Source: Lachnospiraceae bacterium
GTDB taxonomy: Bacteria > Bacillota > Clostridia > Lachnospirales > Lachnospiraceae
Reading direction: 5' to 3'
Assembly: GCA_910575835.1 (NCBI GenBank)
Contig: CAJTGB010000043.1
Coordinates: 1-36,814, forward strand
Length of the DNA stretch: 36,814 nt
Below are positions 8,692 to 17,484 of this stretch, one piece after another (within the stretch, counting starts at the first letter, position 1; every line of letters starts with the position of its first letter). The position numbers and the translations under genes are program-made. The notes beneath the pieces were generated by a model. It was given only the letters and a program-made list of their open reading frames with translations, was not told where the DNA came from and searched no databases.

Positions 8692-9966
8692 TTACACAAA
8701 AAGTGCAAGAACCATTCCTATGATCCGGTCAATTTCCCCGAATCCCGCCGTCTGCTCCTGATATTCTCCCGGATCTCTGTCTGTCACGATCAGGAACCTG
8801 CCTTCCTGATTGGACGCAGGATGAACCGACACTCCCTCCCTGATCACCTCGATCTTCGGATACTGGCTGTCCTTCATCCCTTCCACAAATATAATATCTG
8901 CCTCCGGGAAGTATTGGATCAGATCCTTCGCCCGCTCATTCGTTCCTTTCTTGTGAACAAAACTCCTGAACTCAGAGAAAACCGCCGTTCCGTACGCTCC
9001 TGCCTCTGACAGCCGGCAGCTGTCAGTTCCCGGGATGTCGCAGGCAAAATCATGCCCGTCATGCTTGATGACCGCAACCTTCATTCCCCGCTTAGCCAGC
9101 CCTTCTACCAGCTTTTCCAGCAGCGTAGTCTTGCCGGAATTCTTTATACCGCAGACAGCGACTATCTTCTGCTTTAAGGGTCTGCTGTCTTCTCCCTTAA
9201 TATCTGCATTAAAGCTCTTCTCTTTCTCACCGCTAACTTTGACAGTCAAGCTCTTCTCTTTCTCACCGCTAACTTTGGCAGTCAAGCTCTTCTCTTTCTC
9301 ACCGCTAACTTTGGCAGTCAAGCTCTTCTCTTTTCCATCACTAACTTTGACAGCCGCATCCTCTGATGCCGGATTTAAGATCTCTTCATACTCGGCAGCC
9401 GTATTCACGTTACTGAGCATTCGTTTTATATCGGCTCTGTAGGAAACGTCCACATACAAGATATTCTGCCGGTCGAATATGCTCCTGATCCGGTACTCCT
9501 TACGTTCGATCTGCTCCTTAAGGCATCCGGCCAGTTCCTTTTTATAAACCGCAGCAAGCGGATGGACCCTTCCGTCCGCCACAGGGACGGCTCCTACATA
9601 GACTGCTTCGGATTCCTGCTGTGCCTTTTCCAGTTCATTTTCCAGCAAGTGATACAGCTCCATTTTCACAAACGGCATATCGCACGCAGCCACCATCATA
9701 TAATCGCTTCGGCACCGCTTAAGACCCGCATGGATCCCTCCCATCGGCCCGCAGCCCGGATATTCGTCGCATATGCTGACACATCCCGGATAATCCCTGC
9801 GCATCTCCGTTCCGTAAGAGATCCAGATTCTCTCGGCACAGGAGGCAAATTCCCCGATGATCCTCTCTAAGAACGTCTGATCCTCATACCGAAGGTCGCC
9901 CTTGTGCTTACCGCCCATCCGGGTACTTCTGCCCCCCGCCAATATCAATCCATCCACGCCATACAC
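8692..9966 (-). CDS. mobAB: Fused molybdenum-cofactor guanylyltransferase and MobB GTP-binding protein
   Basis: Two Moco-maturation activities lie in one chain. Residues 1-190 are MobA, which joins GMP to molybdopterin: LILAGGRSTRMGGKHKG for the nucleotide, CDEYPGCGPMGGIHAGL and AACDMPFV. Residues about 260-424 are MobB: a Walker A-type loop AVCGIKNSGKTTLLEKLV, then IKHDGHDFACDIPGTDS and IIFVEGMKDSQYPKIEV. Between them is a low-complexity linker made of a 12-residue unit, VSGEKEKSLTAK, four times. No other Moco gene is in the window. The start is GTG at 9966; another GTG at 9957 is nearer the usual MobA opening and better spaced from AAAGGAT. Confidence 0.9.
   Translation of the reverse strand: MYGVDGLILAGGRSTRMGGKHKGDLRYEDQTFLERIIGEFASCAERIWISYGTEMRRDYPGCVSICDEYPGCGPMGGIHAGLKRCRSDYMMVAACDMPFVKMELYHLLENELEKAQQESEAVYVGAVPVADGRVHPLAAVYKKELAGCLKEQIERKEYRIRSIFDRQNILYVDVSYRADIKRMLSNVNTAAEYEEILNPASEDAAVKVSDGKEKSLTAKVSGEKEKSLTAKVSGEKEKSLTVKVSGEKEKSFNADIKGEDSRPLKQKIVAVCGIKNSGKTTLLEKLVEGLAKRGMKVAVIKHDGHDFACDIPGTDSCRLSEAGAYGTAVFSEFRSFVHKKGTNERAKDLIQYFPEADIIFVEGMKDSQYPKIEVIREGVSVHPASNQEGRFLIVTDRDPGEYQEQTAGFGEIDRIIGMVLALFV
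9215..9358 (-). repeat. Four 36-bp tandem repeats in the mobAB linker
   Basis: Units start at 9215, 9251, 9287 and 9323. The middle units are almost identical and the outer ones are slightly diverged. The unit is a multiple of three, so copy-number change would keep the reading frame and only change the length of the charged linker between MobA and MobB. Confidence 0.9.
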
Positions 9967-10003
9967 ATCCTTTCTATGAATGGAGCATAATATACTGCCG
10001 CTT

Positions 10004-10477
10004 CTACATCTGCCCCATCAGATTCACCATCTCGATCGCCGACAGCGCACAGTCATATCCCTTATTGCCCGCCTTGCTTCCCGCACGGGCGATCGCCTGC
10101 TCAATATTCTCCGTAGTCACCACTCCGAATAATACCGGAACACCCGTTGCAAGACCTACCTGCGCGATCCCCTTGGATACTTCATTGCACACGTAATCAT
10201 AGTGAGACGTATCGCCGCGGATCACGGCTCCTACACAGATGACCGCGTCATACTTGCCCGACTGTGCCATCCTGGACGCCGCTACAGGGATCTCAAATGC
10301 TCCCGGCACCCATGCCGCCGTAATATTCTCTTCCTCCACACCGTGACGCACAAGGCCGTCCACCGCGCCTCCTAAGAGCTTATTTACAATGATCTCGTTA
10401 AATCTGGACGCTATAATGCCGACCTTCATCCCCTCCGGTGCTACAACTTTTCCTTCCAATACATGAATCTGCTTCAT
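10004..10477 (-). CDS. ribH: 6,7-dimethyl-8-ribityllumazine synthase
   Basis: It condenses 5-amino-6-ribitylaminouracil with dihydroxybutanone phosphate to the lumazine precursor of riboflavin. Family motifs are present: [62 protein letters not shown] (with catalytic His) and [20 protein letters not shown]. The 157-residue length is normal. It is the last gene of the rib operon, 12 bases after ribBA, with a good GGAGGAAAG site at its start. Confidence 0.97.
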   Translation of the reverse strand: MKQIHVLEGKVVAPEGMKVGIIASRFNEIIVNKLLGGAVDGLVRHGVEEENITAAWVPGAFEIPVAASRMAQSGKYDAVICVGAVIRGDTSHYDYVCNEVSKGIAQVGLATGVPVLFGVVTTENIEQAIARAGSKAGNKGYDCALSAIEMVNLMGQM

Positions 10478-10489
10478 CTTTCCTTCCTC

Positions 10490-11707
10490 CTATAATTCAA
10501 TCTTGTTAAAAATGTGTCCCATTTTTTCCTGCTTGGTCTTCATATAGACAATATCGTACTTCTGCGGCGCGATCTCAATCGGCACCCGTTCCCTGATCTC
10601 CAATCCAAAGTCACTCAAACCATACACTTTTTCCGGGTTGTTTGTCAACAGGCGAAGTGATTTTACACCGAGATCCGATAAGATCTGCGCTCCTACCCAG
10701 TATTCCCGCAGATCCGGCGCGAACCCGAGGCTGATGTTCGCCTCCACCGTATCCATCCCCTGTTCCTGAAGCTGGTATGCCTTCAGCTTATTGATCAATC
10801 CGATCCCTCTGCCCTCCTGCCTCATATAGAGAACGACTCCCCGGCCTTCCTCTTCGATCCGGCGCATCGCCTCCTGGATCTGCTTGCCGCAGTCACAGCG
10901 CAGAGAACCGAAGGTATCTCCGGTCAAACACTCGGAATGCACCCGGCACAGCACGTCCCTTCCGTCGCCGATCTCTCCCTTCACCAGCGCCACATGGTGC
11001 TCTCCTGTGATATCATTGACATAACCGTGTATCTGAAAATGCCCGTACTGCGTAGGCATATCCGCACAGGCCTCCTTCACCACATGCTTCTCATGGATCC
11101 TGCAATAATCCTGCAGGTCTTTGATAGTGATAAATGTAAGGCCGTGCTCTTTGGCTAATTTCCAGAGGTTCGCCGTGCGCATCATCGTCCCGTCCTCTTC
11201 CATGATCTCACAGCATACGCCGCATTCCTTAAGCCCTGCCAGCCGCATCAGGTCAACAGTCGCCTCCGTATGTCCGTTACGCACCAGGACGCCGCCCTTC
11301 TTCGCAATCAGCGGAAATACATGCCCGGGTCTTCTAAGATCCTCCGGTCTCGTATTCTCGTCCACACATTTCATCATTGTGTAAGACCTCTCTGCCGCCG
11401 AGATCCCCGTCGTCGTATCCACGTGGTCCACCGACACGGTAAATGCCGTCTCATGATTGTCCGTATTCTCCGATACCATAGGCGGCAGTCCAAGCTTCGC
11501 CGCGACCGCAGCGCTCATCGGCGTACAGATCAGCCCTTTGGCACAGCTTGCCATAAAATTAATGTTCGCCTGTGTCGCAAACTGCGCCGCACAGATCATA
11601 TCCCCTTCATTCTCACGGTCCGGGTCATCCGTAACCAGGATGATCTTGCCCGCTCTCAGATCCTCAATAGCCTTTTCAATAGAATGATATTGGTATTGCT
11701 CCTCCAT
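10490..11707 (-). CDS. ribBA: Bifunctional dihydroxybutanone-phosphate synthase / GTP cyclohydrolase II
   Basis: It supplies both riboflavin precursors. Residues 1-200 are RibB ([29 protein letters not shown]), making dihydroxybutanone phosphate from ribulose 5-phosphate. Residues about 205-400 are RibA ([19 protein letters not shown] with the zinc cysteines, [18 protein letters not shown]), opening GTP. Both sets of active-site residues look intact and the 405-residue length is normal. It is third in the rib operon, 11 bases after ribE, with a GGAGGAA site. Control is expected from the FMN riboswitch upstream of ribD. Confidence 0.97.
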   Translation of the reverse strand: MEEQYQYHSIEKAIEDLRAGKIILVTDDPDRENEGDMICAAQFATQANINFMASCAKGLICTPMSAAVAAKLGLPPMVSENTDNHETAFTVSVDHVDTTTGISAAERSYTMMKCVDENTRPEDLRRPGHVFPLIAKKGGVLVRNGHTEATVDLMRLAGLKECGVCCEIMEEDGTMMRTANLWKLAKEHGLTFITIKDLQDYCRIHEKHVVKEACADMPTQYGHFQIHGYVNDITGEHHVALVKGEIGDGRDVLCRVHSECLTGDTFGSLRCDCGKQIQEAMRRIEEEGRGVVLYMRQEGRGIGLINKLKAYQLQEQGMDTVEANISLGFAPDLREYWVGAQILSDLGVKSLRLLTNNPEKVYGLSDFGLEIRERVPIEIAPQKYDIVYMKTKQEKMGHIFNKIEL

Positions 11708-11718
11708 TTTCCTTCCTC

Positions 11719-12369
11719 CTAAATACCATATTCTCTTAAGAAATCCATGGTGATTCCTGTTTCTTTTTTTGCGTTCGGCCAGGTTGGCCCAAGCAGTCTC
11801 TCAACGTATTTCCCGACAATATCATTTTCCAGATTCACAACGTCTCCCGGCTTCTTCTTAAGAAGTGCCGTCTCCTCGCCTGTATGCGGGATCACCGATA
11901 CCTGGAATTCCGTCTCGCCGACCTTCGCCACCGTCAGGCTGATACCGTCAATACCGATAGAACCTTTCTCCACAATGAGCCTTAAGATCTCCGGTTCTGT
12001 CCTCACGCTTACCCACACGGCATTCTCTTCCCTCCGGCACGATTGGATCACACCGGTCCCGTCGATATGGCCGGACATAATATGCCCGCCGAATCTTCCG
12101 TCTGCCGCCATCGCCCGTTCCAGGTTCACCAAATCACCGGCCTTCCCCTGCCCTAAGTTGCTCCTGCGGCAGGTCTCCGCCATAATATCTGCCGTAAATC
12201 CGTCCGGCCCAATGTCTGTCACCGTCAGACATACGCCGTTTACAGCGATACTGTCTCCGATCCTGGTATCCTCTAAGACTCGGTTCGCCTGAATGCTGAT
12301 CTGGCCCGAGCTTCCCGCCAGAACGATCTGGCGAATCTTCCCTGTCTCTTCTATAATTCCTGTAAACAT
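11719..12369 (-). CDS. ribE: Riboflavin synthase, alpha-type
   Basis: It dismutates two lumazine molecules to riboflavin plus the pyrimidine precursor. It has the usual two lumazine-binding barrels: [12 protein letters not shown] with [13 protein letters not shown], and [15 protein letters not shown] with [12 protein letters not shown]. Start 12369 (MFTGIIEE) is the family's conserved beginning and follows AGGTGAGC. A frame opening at 12432 would add residues coded by the repeats between ribD and ribE and is not credible. The 216-residue length is normal. Confidence 0.95.
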   Translation of the reverse strand: MFTGIIEETGKIRQIVLAGSSGQISIQANRVLEDTRIGDSIAVNGVCLTVTDIGPDGFTADIMAETCRRSNLGQGKAGDLVNLERAMAADGRFGGHIMSGHIDGTGVIQSCRREENAVWVSVRTEPEILRLIVEKGSIGIDGISLTVAKVGETEFQVSVIPHTGEETALLKKKPGDVVNLENDIVGKYVERLLGPTWPNAKKETGITMDFLREYGI

Positions 12370-12377
12370 CTGCTCAC

Positions 12378-12478
12378 CTGCCTGTCTGTATATTTCACCT
12401 TGTATCTTACACTGCCTGTCTGTATATTTCACCTTGTATCTTATCGCTGCCTGTCTGTATATTTCACCTTGTATCTTA
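12378..12478. repeat. Three tandem copies of a 32-bp unit between ribD and ribE
   Basis: Copies occupy 12378-12409, 12412-12443 and 12447-12478, beginning CTGCCTGTCTG and ending TTGTATCTTA, with periods of 34 and 35. The first copy in the reading direction encodes the last residues of RibD (YKVKYTDRQ); the others fill the gap before ribE. The unit seems to be a duplicated gene end. Confidence 0.9.
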
Positions 12479-13565
12479 CCAATAGGTCTTCACCGATCTG
12501 AGATACTTCCTCAGATTGAAGCAGCACCGCTTCTTCTACCGCTTTTGCCCCGATACCTGCAACCGGTGTCCGAGCCTCTTCTCCGCCAAATATCTTCGGC
12601 GCGATAAACGCCAGAACCTCCTGCACGATTCCGGCTCTTAAGGCGCTGTCATTCAGCGTACCGCCGCCCTCCAGCAAGATACTGTCTATTCCCTGATCGC
12701 CCAGGTTCTGCATAAGCTTCTCCATATCCACTCTTCCGCCGCCGTCCGGCACCGCCAGAACCTGTATGCCGAGCCTCTCCAGTTCCTTGATCTTATGGTC
12801 TTCTCCCTCTATATCCTCCGCGCTCTTCGGCGCCCAGGCAATAATCGTCGGATAATCCTTCGCTGTCCGGCAGATCTGGCTGTCAAGGGGAATCCTTAAG
12901 CTGCTGTCACAGATGATACGCACCGGACTCCTCTTGCTAGGTATCCTGACATTCAGCATAGGATCATCCGCCAGGACCGTTCCGATCCCCGCCATAATCC
13001 CCATATACCGGCAGCGAAGCTTTTGCACTTCCATCCGAGAATCCTCTCCCGTGATCCACTTGGATGCGCCTGTCTTCGTTGCGATCTTGCCGTCCGCCGT
13101 CATAGCGTATTTCATCACCACATACGGCGTATGCCGGGTAATATAGTGGAAGAACACCGGATTCAAGCGGTCGCACTCCTCCCTCATGAAATCTTCCTCC
13201 ACCAGAACACCTGCTTTCCGAAGGATTTCTGCGCCTTTCCCCGACACCTTGGGATTCGGGTCTCTGGAACCGATCACTACCCTTGCGATCCCATTTTCCA
13301 GAATCGCCTCCGTACAGGGCGGCGTCTTGCCATAATGGCAGCAAGGCTCCAATGTGACATAGATAGCCGCTCCCTTTGCAGATTCCGTAAGCGACGCTAT
13401 CGCATTCCGTTCCGCATGCAGTTCTCCGTAACGCCTGTGATATCCTTCTCCGATGATGCGCCCATCCTTTACGATCACCGCTCCAACCAGCGGATTCGGA
13501 TTGGTCTGTCCCGTTCCGCGCTTCGCAAGCTCGATCGCCCGCTTCATATAATCCTGATCTGTCAT
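12441..13565 (-). CDS. ribD: Bifunctional diaminohydroxyphosphoribosylaminopyrimidine deaminase / reductase
   Basis: It performs the second and third steps of riboflavin synthesis. The deaminase half (about 1-145) has the zinc site LHAERNAI and PCCHYGKTPPCTEAI. The NADPH-dependent reductase half (about 146-374) has VVMKYAMTADGKIATKTGASKWITG and DSILLEGGGTLNDSALR. Start 13565 (MTDQDYMKRAIELA) is chosen because AAGGAG lies 9 bases upstream; an ATG at 13571 is only 3 bases from that site. First gene of ribD-ribE-ribBA-ribH, behind an FMN riboswitch. Its last codons lie in a 32-bp tandem repeat. Confidence 0.96.
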   Translation of the reverse strand: MTDQDYMKRAIELAKRGTGQTNPNPLVGAVIVKDGRIIGEGYHRRYGELHAERNAIASLTESAKGAAIYVTLEPCCHYGKTPPCTEAILENGIARVVIGSRDPNPKVSGKGAEILRKAGVLVEEDFMREECDRLNPVFFHYITRHTPYVVMKYAMTADGKIATKTGASKWITGEDSRMEVQKLRCRYMGIMAGIGTVLADDPMLNVRIPSKRSPVRIICDSSLRIPLDSQICRTAKDYPTIIAWAPKSAEDIEGEDHKIKELERLGIQVLAVPDGGGRVDMEKLMQNLGDQGIDSILLEGGGTLNDSALRAGIVQEVLAFIAPKIFGGEEARTPVAGIGAKAVEEAVLLQSEEVSQIGEDLLVRYKVKYTDRQR

Positions 13566-13615
13566 ATGCATCGTCTCCTTATCGCCAAAGGTCCTGCGGC
13601 CGTTCACAGAAATAT

Positions 13616-13645
13616 AAAAACCCCCGGCAGAATCATCTCCAGGGG
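13616..13645 (-). terminator. Terminator-type hairpin just before ribD
   Basis: On the minus strand CCCCTGG pairs with CCGGGGG, followed by TTTTTAT. It stands between the riboswitch and the ribD start and may be the riboswitch's expression platform or a second barrier. Confidence 0.6.
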
Positions 13646-13698
13646 TAAAGGCACCGAAACACATCTTCTATAATATGTAATACTAAATTATAATCAGT

Positions 13699-13734
13699 AA
13701 AAATGCTCTGAAACGGGAACGCCATTCCAGAGCA
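13699..13734 (-). terminator. Terminator hairpin downstream of the FMN riboswitch
   Basis: On the minus strand TGCTCTG pairs with CAGAGCA around GAATGGCGTTCCCGTTT, followed by five T residues. It is the first terminator after the aptamer and so a likely FMN-dependent stop. Confidence 0.7.
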
Positions 13735-13780
13735 ATGATCACTAAGTAAATATACAGTAAATACACGGATATATACCGAT

Positions 13781-13886
13781 ATCTTCTTCCATCCAGACTA
13801 TACTGTCGGCTTCGGAATCTCACCGAATCAGCCTTACGGCTCGCGGGCTGTACCGCCGGTCGGGAATTACACCCCGCCCTGAAGAT
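13781..13886 (-). promoter_or_regulatory. FMN riboswitch (RFN element)
   Basis: The minus strand carries the conserved RFN segments in order: ATCTTC closing stem, AGGGCGGGGTG, AATTCCCGACCGGCGGTA, CCCGCGAGC, GATTCGGTGAGATTCCG, AGCCGACAGTATAGTCTGG and the closing GAAGAAGAT. When FMN binds, transcription into ribD-ribE-ribBA-ribH should end at a hairpin downstream (13699-13734 or 13616-13645). Confidence 0.96.
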
Positions 13887-13907
13887 TCTTCTCTATTTAT
13901 GTAGATT

Positions 13908-13936
13908 ATTATAACCCGGCGGGAACACAATTTCAA
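13908..13936 (-). promoter_or_regulatory. Promoter of the rib operon
   Basis: On the minus strand TTGAAA (13936-13931), a 17-base spacer and TATAAT (13913-13908) stand directly upstream of the FMN riboswitch. Confidence 0.85.
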
Positions 13937-13965
13937 GAGAATTTCACATAAAACCTCCAAATCCT

Positions 13966-15342
13966 CTAAATCGCTTTCTCTCTCCATTTCCCGCGCTTAT
14001 AGAATATTCCGGTAATGACTGCTCCAAGCACCCAGGAAATCAAAAGCGAGATATAGATACTCTCCTTGCGTCCGCCCGGGAATTCGGCGCTCTTCGTCAG
14101 GTAGACCAGACCGTATGCGATGGGAACCCGCAGGAATATGGTCATCACAATGGATATCCACATAGGCGTCACCGTATCTCCCGCACCGCGCATCACGCCA
14201 CATAAGCTCTGGATGATCGCCATGGCGATATAGCCCGCGGCAAGTATCCGCATCATATTCATACTCAGCGTTACCAGATCCTCCGTATTGGTAAATATTG
14301 CCATCAGGCTCCTTCCAAACAGCAGGATCATAGCAGTGATCGATGCAGAGAATCCGATCGCCATCCATGTGCCCTGTCTCGCTCCCTGCGTCACCCGGTC
14401 ATAGGCACGCGCCCCGACATTCTGTCCGGCATAAGTCGTCATAGCCGTTCCAAAGGAAAAATTCGGCAGCATAGCGAAGCCGTCAACACGCATAACGATA
14501 ACATTCGATGCGATAAACTGCTCTCCGAAGCTGTTTGTGAGTGATTGTACGACCAGCATCGCCATAGACATGATCGCCTGGGTGACACCGGACGGTACCC
14601 CAAGACGGATGATATTGAAGCCATGCTGTCTGGTCAGTTTAAAATACGGCATCTTAAAATCAAATAAATCCTTCATCCGCATTAATTTCAGCAGACAGAG
14701 CACTGCTGAGATTGCCTGCGCGATCACGGTTGCCAGCGCTACTCCGCTGACTCCCATATTAAACCGTATCACGAAGACCAGATCCAGGATAATGTTCAGC
14801 ACACTTGACACGATCAGATACCACAGCGCAGAGATCGAATCTCCAAGACCTCTCAATATCCCGCTTAAGATATTGTAAAACGCAAGGCCGGATACTCCCA
14901 GGAACAGTATCTTAAGATAAGACGTACACCATTCAAGGATACTGTCCGGCGTCTTCAGCAGGACCAGAAGGGGCCTTGCCGCCACCGTTGCCAGGACCAT
15001 GACAATGACAGATGATATCCCCGTCAGCACAATACTGTTAGCGATCGCAATCGACAGGTCCTCCCGCCTCTTCGCGCCAAAATACTGGGATACCATAATA
15101 CTGGCTCCCACGCTGATCCCTATAAAAAGTACGATCAGAAGATTCAGGATCGGCCCGGCGCTGCCAACAGCCGCCAGAGCATTATCTCCTACATAATTCC
15201 CTACTACCACACTGTCTACCGTATTATACAACTGCTGGGCGATATTCCCGATCAGCATCGGTACCGTAAAAAGCAGAATATCCTCCCAGGGCTTCCCCAC
15301 GGTCATATCGACCGGGGCAAATAATTTTTTCAGTGCATTCAT
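13966..15342 (-). CDS. MATE-family efflux transporter
   Basis: The 458-residue product has about 12 hydrophobic segments in two similar halves, as in MATE transporters that export drugs or metabolites by Na+ or H+ exchange. Typical stretches are FTVPMLIGNIAQQLYNTVDSVVVGNYVG at the start, LIVLFIGISVGASIMVSQYFGA, and TYAGQNVGARAYDRVTQGARQG opening the second half. Substrate cannot be read from the sequence. The start (MNALKKLF) has GGAGGGAGAAT directly upstream. It is transcribed toward the rib operon, which has its own promoter, and away from the DUF1836 gene. Confidence 0.9.
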   Translation of the reverse strand: MNALKKLFAPVDMTVGKPWEDILLFTVPMLIGNIAQQLYNTVDSVVVGNYVGDNALAAVGSAGPILNLLIVLFIGISVGASIMVSQYFGAKRREDLSIAIANSIVLTGISSVIVMVLATVAARPLLVLLKTPDSILEWCTSYLKILFLGVSGLAFYNILSGILRGLGDSISALWYLIVSSVLNIILDLVFVIRFNMGVSGVALATVIAQAISAVLCLLKLMRMKDLFDFKMPYFKLTRQHGFNIIRLGVPSGVTQAIMSMAMLVVQSLTNSFGEQFIASNVIVMRVDGFAMLPNFSFGTAMTTYAGQNVGARAYDRVTQGARQGTWMAIGFSASITAMILLFGRSLMAIFTNTEDLVTLSMNMMRILAAGYIAMAIIQSLCGVMRGAGDTVTPMWISIVMTIFLRVPIAYGLVYLTKSAEFPGGRKESIYISLLISWVLGAVITGIFYKRGKWREKAI

Positions 15343-15408
15343 ATTCTCCCTCCTTATTATCTGTTATAACATAAAATATTAAATTTTGATATAGTATTTA
15401 AAAAATCC

Positions 15409-15437
15409 TTGTCATATAGTTTTAAAAACTATATAAT
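15409..15437 (+). promoter_or_regulatory. Promoter with a perfect palindrome over spacer and -10 box
   Basis: TTGTCA (15409-15414), 17-base spacer and TATAAT (15432-15437). The spacer is almost filled by ATATAGTTTT-A-AAAACTATAT (15414-15434), a perfect 21-bp palindrome that would be a good operator, since a bound protein would cover the -10 box. It serves the DUF1836 gene and may also affect the divergent MATE gene. Confidence 0.75.
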
Positions 15438-15515
15438 AAAAGGCACGCTGATGCGTGCACAGGTTGACAAACGGTGACTTGTGTACCTTACCATGAAATG
15501 CATTGAGGTGATTGA

Positions 15516-16127
15516 ATGACGATTAATACTAAGGATATGCTCAATAGTATCCTGTCCAGCATATCACGTATCGAATACGTGAGGCCGGGCGATATTCCGA
15601 ATATAGATCTCTACATGGACCAGGTAACGACCTTCATGGAAGAGCAGCTCCGCTCTACCAAGCGCCATGAGGAGGACAAGATACTGACCAAGACTATGAT
15701 CAATAACTATGCCAAGAACAATCTTCTCCCGCCTCCTGTCAAGAAGAAGTATTCAAAAGAACATGTTCTGGTCATGATATTTATCTATTATTTTAAGAAC
15801 ATCCTTGCGATCAAGGACATAGAGACCTTGCTGAACCCTATCACGGAGGAATACTTCGAGACCGGCAAAGAACCCAATATGACCTCTATCTACGAAGAAA
15901 TCTGCCGGCTGGAGAAGTCCCGGATCGACACTTTGCAGAAGGATGTCGCACGTTCTTATAATTCTGCCGTTAACAGTTTCCCTGACGTACCGGAGGAGGA
16001 CAGGGATTATCTCCAGCTCTTTTCCTTCATCTGTTCGCTCAGCTTTGACGTATATGTGAAGAAGCTGCTGATCGAAAAACTGATAGACGAGCTCCCTGAA
16101 CCGGTACATGAGAAAAAGAAGAAATAA
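15516..16127 (+). CDS. DUF1836 protein
   Basis: The 203-residue product matches DUF1836, a Firmicutes family with a putative MerR-like helix-turn-helix segment. Seen here: ILTKTMINNYAKNNLLPPPVKKKYSKEHVLVMIFIYYFKNILAIKDIETLL (about 68-118), the conserved core that resembles a winged-helix recognition unit. The function is not established; a transcription-regulator role is inferred from the fold. It starts 78 bases after a strong promoter that contains a palindrome, which would suit self-control. The start has GAGGTGATTG upstream. Confidence 0.8.
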   Translation: MTINTKDMLNSILSSISRIEYVRPGDIPNIDLYMDQVTTFMEEQLRSTKRHEEDKILTKTMINNYAKNNLLPPPVKKKYSKEHVLVMIFIYYFKNILAIKDIETLLNPITEEYFETGKEPNMTSIYEEICRLEKSRIDTLQKDVARSYNSAVNSFPDVPEEDRDYLQLFSFICSLSFDVYVKKLLIEKLIDELPEPVHEKKKK

Positions 16128-16190
16128 GGCTCTGCCGGTCTTATTTCTTCTTAAATTTAAAAAACTCTCTCATATCTCTGTCTGCCCGTT

Positions 16191-16484
16191 CTATTCTTCT
16201 TCGTTGATCCTCTCAAATACCATATCATACCCGTCGTTGCCGTAGTTTAACGAACGATTCACTCTGCTGATCGTAGCTGTGGAAGCCCCTGTCTTCTCCG
16301 CGATCTCAAGATACGTCTTGCGTTCTCTCAGCATCTTCGCCACCTCAAACCTCTGCGACAATGACAGCAGTTCATTGATCGTACAGATATCCTCAAAAAA
16401 GGTATAGCACTCTTCCTTATCTCTCAGGCTTAATACTGCACGAAACAGATAGTCTACCGCTTCCGTCCTGATCTTCTTACTCAT
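16191..16484 (-). CDS. YerC/YecD-type TrpR-related DNA-binding protein
   Basis: The 97-residue protein matches the YerC/YecD family, which shares the Trp-repressor helix-turn-helix. Key part: LSLSQRFEVAKMLRERKTYLEIAEKTGASTATISRVNRSLNYG (about 40-82). The target is unknown here. The start has GGAGGAAATA upstream. It is monocistronic and convergent with the DUF1836 gene. Confidence 0.92.
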   Translation of the reverse strand: MSKKIRTEAVDYLFRAVLSLRDKEECYTFFEDICTINELLSLSQRFEVAKMLRERKTYLEIAEKTGASTATISRVNRSLNYGNDGYDMVFERINEEE

Positions 16485-16541
16485 AGCATTATTTCCTCCG
16501 TAACACTTTCACTACTGTTACATTTTAGCACAGTGAATTCA

Positions 16542-16632
16542 TAAAGTCTATACCTTTTTATTCCGTTTTAAGGGCGATTTTAATTGCGTAAAGTCTATGC
16601 CTTTTTATTCCGTTTTAAGGACGATTTTAATT
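16542..16632. repeat. Tandem 47-bp duplication at the 3' end of the PHP gene
   Basis: Copies begin at 16542 and 16589, sharing AAGTCTAT, CTTTTTATTCCGTTTTAAGG and CGATTTTAATT. The second copy contains the last codons (SSLKRNKKA) and stop of the PHP gene; the first is a non-coding extra copy of that end. Confidence 0.9.
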
Positions 16633-17320
16633 TGTCCAGAGCCGTGTTGGCAACCAGTTCTTCCGGGAAATCTATTTCCTCCAACAGACGGTACGCATAC
16701 TCATAATTCGCGATGTCCGCATCTACATGGGAATCACTTCCCAGAACGACCATAGTTCCAAGCTTCTTGCATTCCAGAAGCATCTCCCGGCAATTATCCA
16801 TAGTATTTACCCGGAACCCCTCAGGACGCAGAGATGAGTTGTTCACCTCCAGAAGCGTCCCTGTCCTCTTCGCTTCTTGGGCCAATACCTGCATATCTAC
16901 CGGCACCCTTCCGTCATCCGGGTGTCCGATGATATCCACATATTCGTTCTGCATGGCATTCACATATGCCCTCGTGATCATCTCCTTCGAATATTCACCC
17001 TTATAGCAGGGTAAATGAATACTTGCAATGGCTATGTCCATCTCCTGCAGCACTTCCTGTGCAAGGTCTACTTCTCCGGCTTCATTCAGGATATTCAGCT
17101 CCGTCCCAAGCAAGAGCTCGATTCCGCACTGGCGTCTCGGCACCACCCGAAGATTCTGAAAATAATAGATATGGCAGGTTCCCGGCATCTTCACGGCATG
17201 CTCTGTGATCGCAAGCCCTTTGAGACCTTTCTTACCGGCGGCATCGGCCATCTCCCGGATCGTGTTATACGCATGCCCGCTGGCAAGCGTGTGTGAATGG
17301 GTATCAATCTCAATATTCAT
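16595..17320 (-). CDS. PHP-domain phosphoesterase (YcdX-like)
   Basis: A polymerase-and-histidinol-phosphatase (PHP) metal-dependent hydrolase. Metal ligands are visible: DTHSHTLASGHAY at the N-terminus, AITEHAVKMPG (about 46), GTELNI, IASIHLPCY, IIGHPDDGRVPVD and GSDSHVDADI. The layout fits the YcdX group; the natural substrate is unknown. Start 17320 (MNIEIDTH) is preferred, with AAGGA 9 bases before; an ATG at 17350 would place the site inside the gene. Gives 241 residues. The last codons lie in a tandem repeat. Confidence 0.88.
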   Translation of the reverse strand: MNIEIDTHSHTLASGHAYNTIREMADAAGKKGLKGLAITEHAVKMPGTCHIYYFQNLRVVPRRQCGIELLLGTELNILNEAGEVDLAQEVLQEMDIAIASIHLPCYKGEYSKEMITRAYVNAMQNEYVDIIGHPDDGRVPVDMQVLAQEAKRTGTLLEVNNSSLRPEGFRVNTMDNCREMLLECKKLGTMVVLGSDSHVDADIANYEYAYRLLEEIDFPEELVANTALDKLKSSLKRNKKA

Positions 17321-17484
17321 AAACTCTCGTCCTTCTTTCTTTTGTTTCATTTCAACTCATGGAAATATTATACAGTATATATTTTTCTTTTTCTACACAA
17401 TCTAAACTAAATCTTGCGAGTTTTCCTGATTATAATAAGGAAAACTTAAAAATATATCCTAATCATAAGAAGGAGGCTTTTTCC

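Noticed and set aside
9215-9358. 36-bp repeats as a CRISPR array
   Set aside because: There are no unique spacers; the units abut and are in frame within mobAB. No cas gene is seen in the window.
9035-9442. Open plus-strand frame with KLFSFSPLTL repeats
   Set aside because: It is the antisense of the mobAB linker repeats; the repeats keep all frames open.
13023-13673. 216-codon frame opposite ribD
   Set aside because: It is antisense to a clear RibD and overlaps the regulatory leader.
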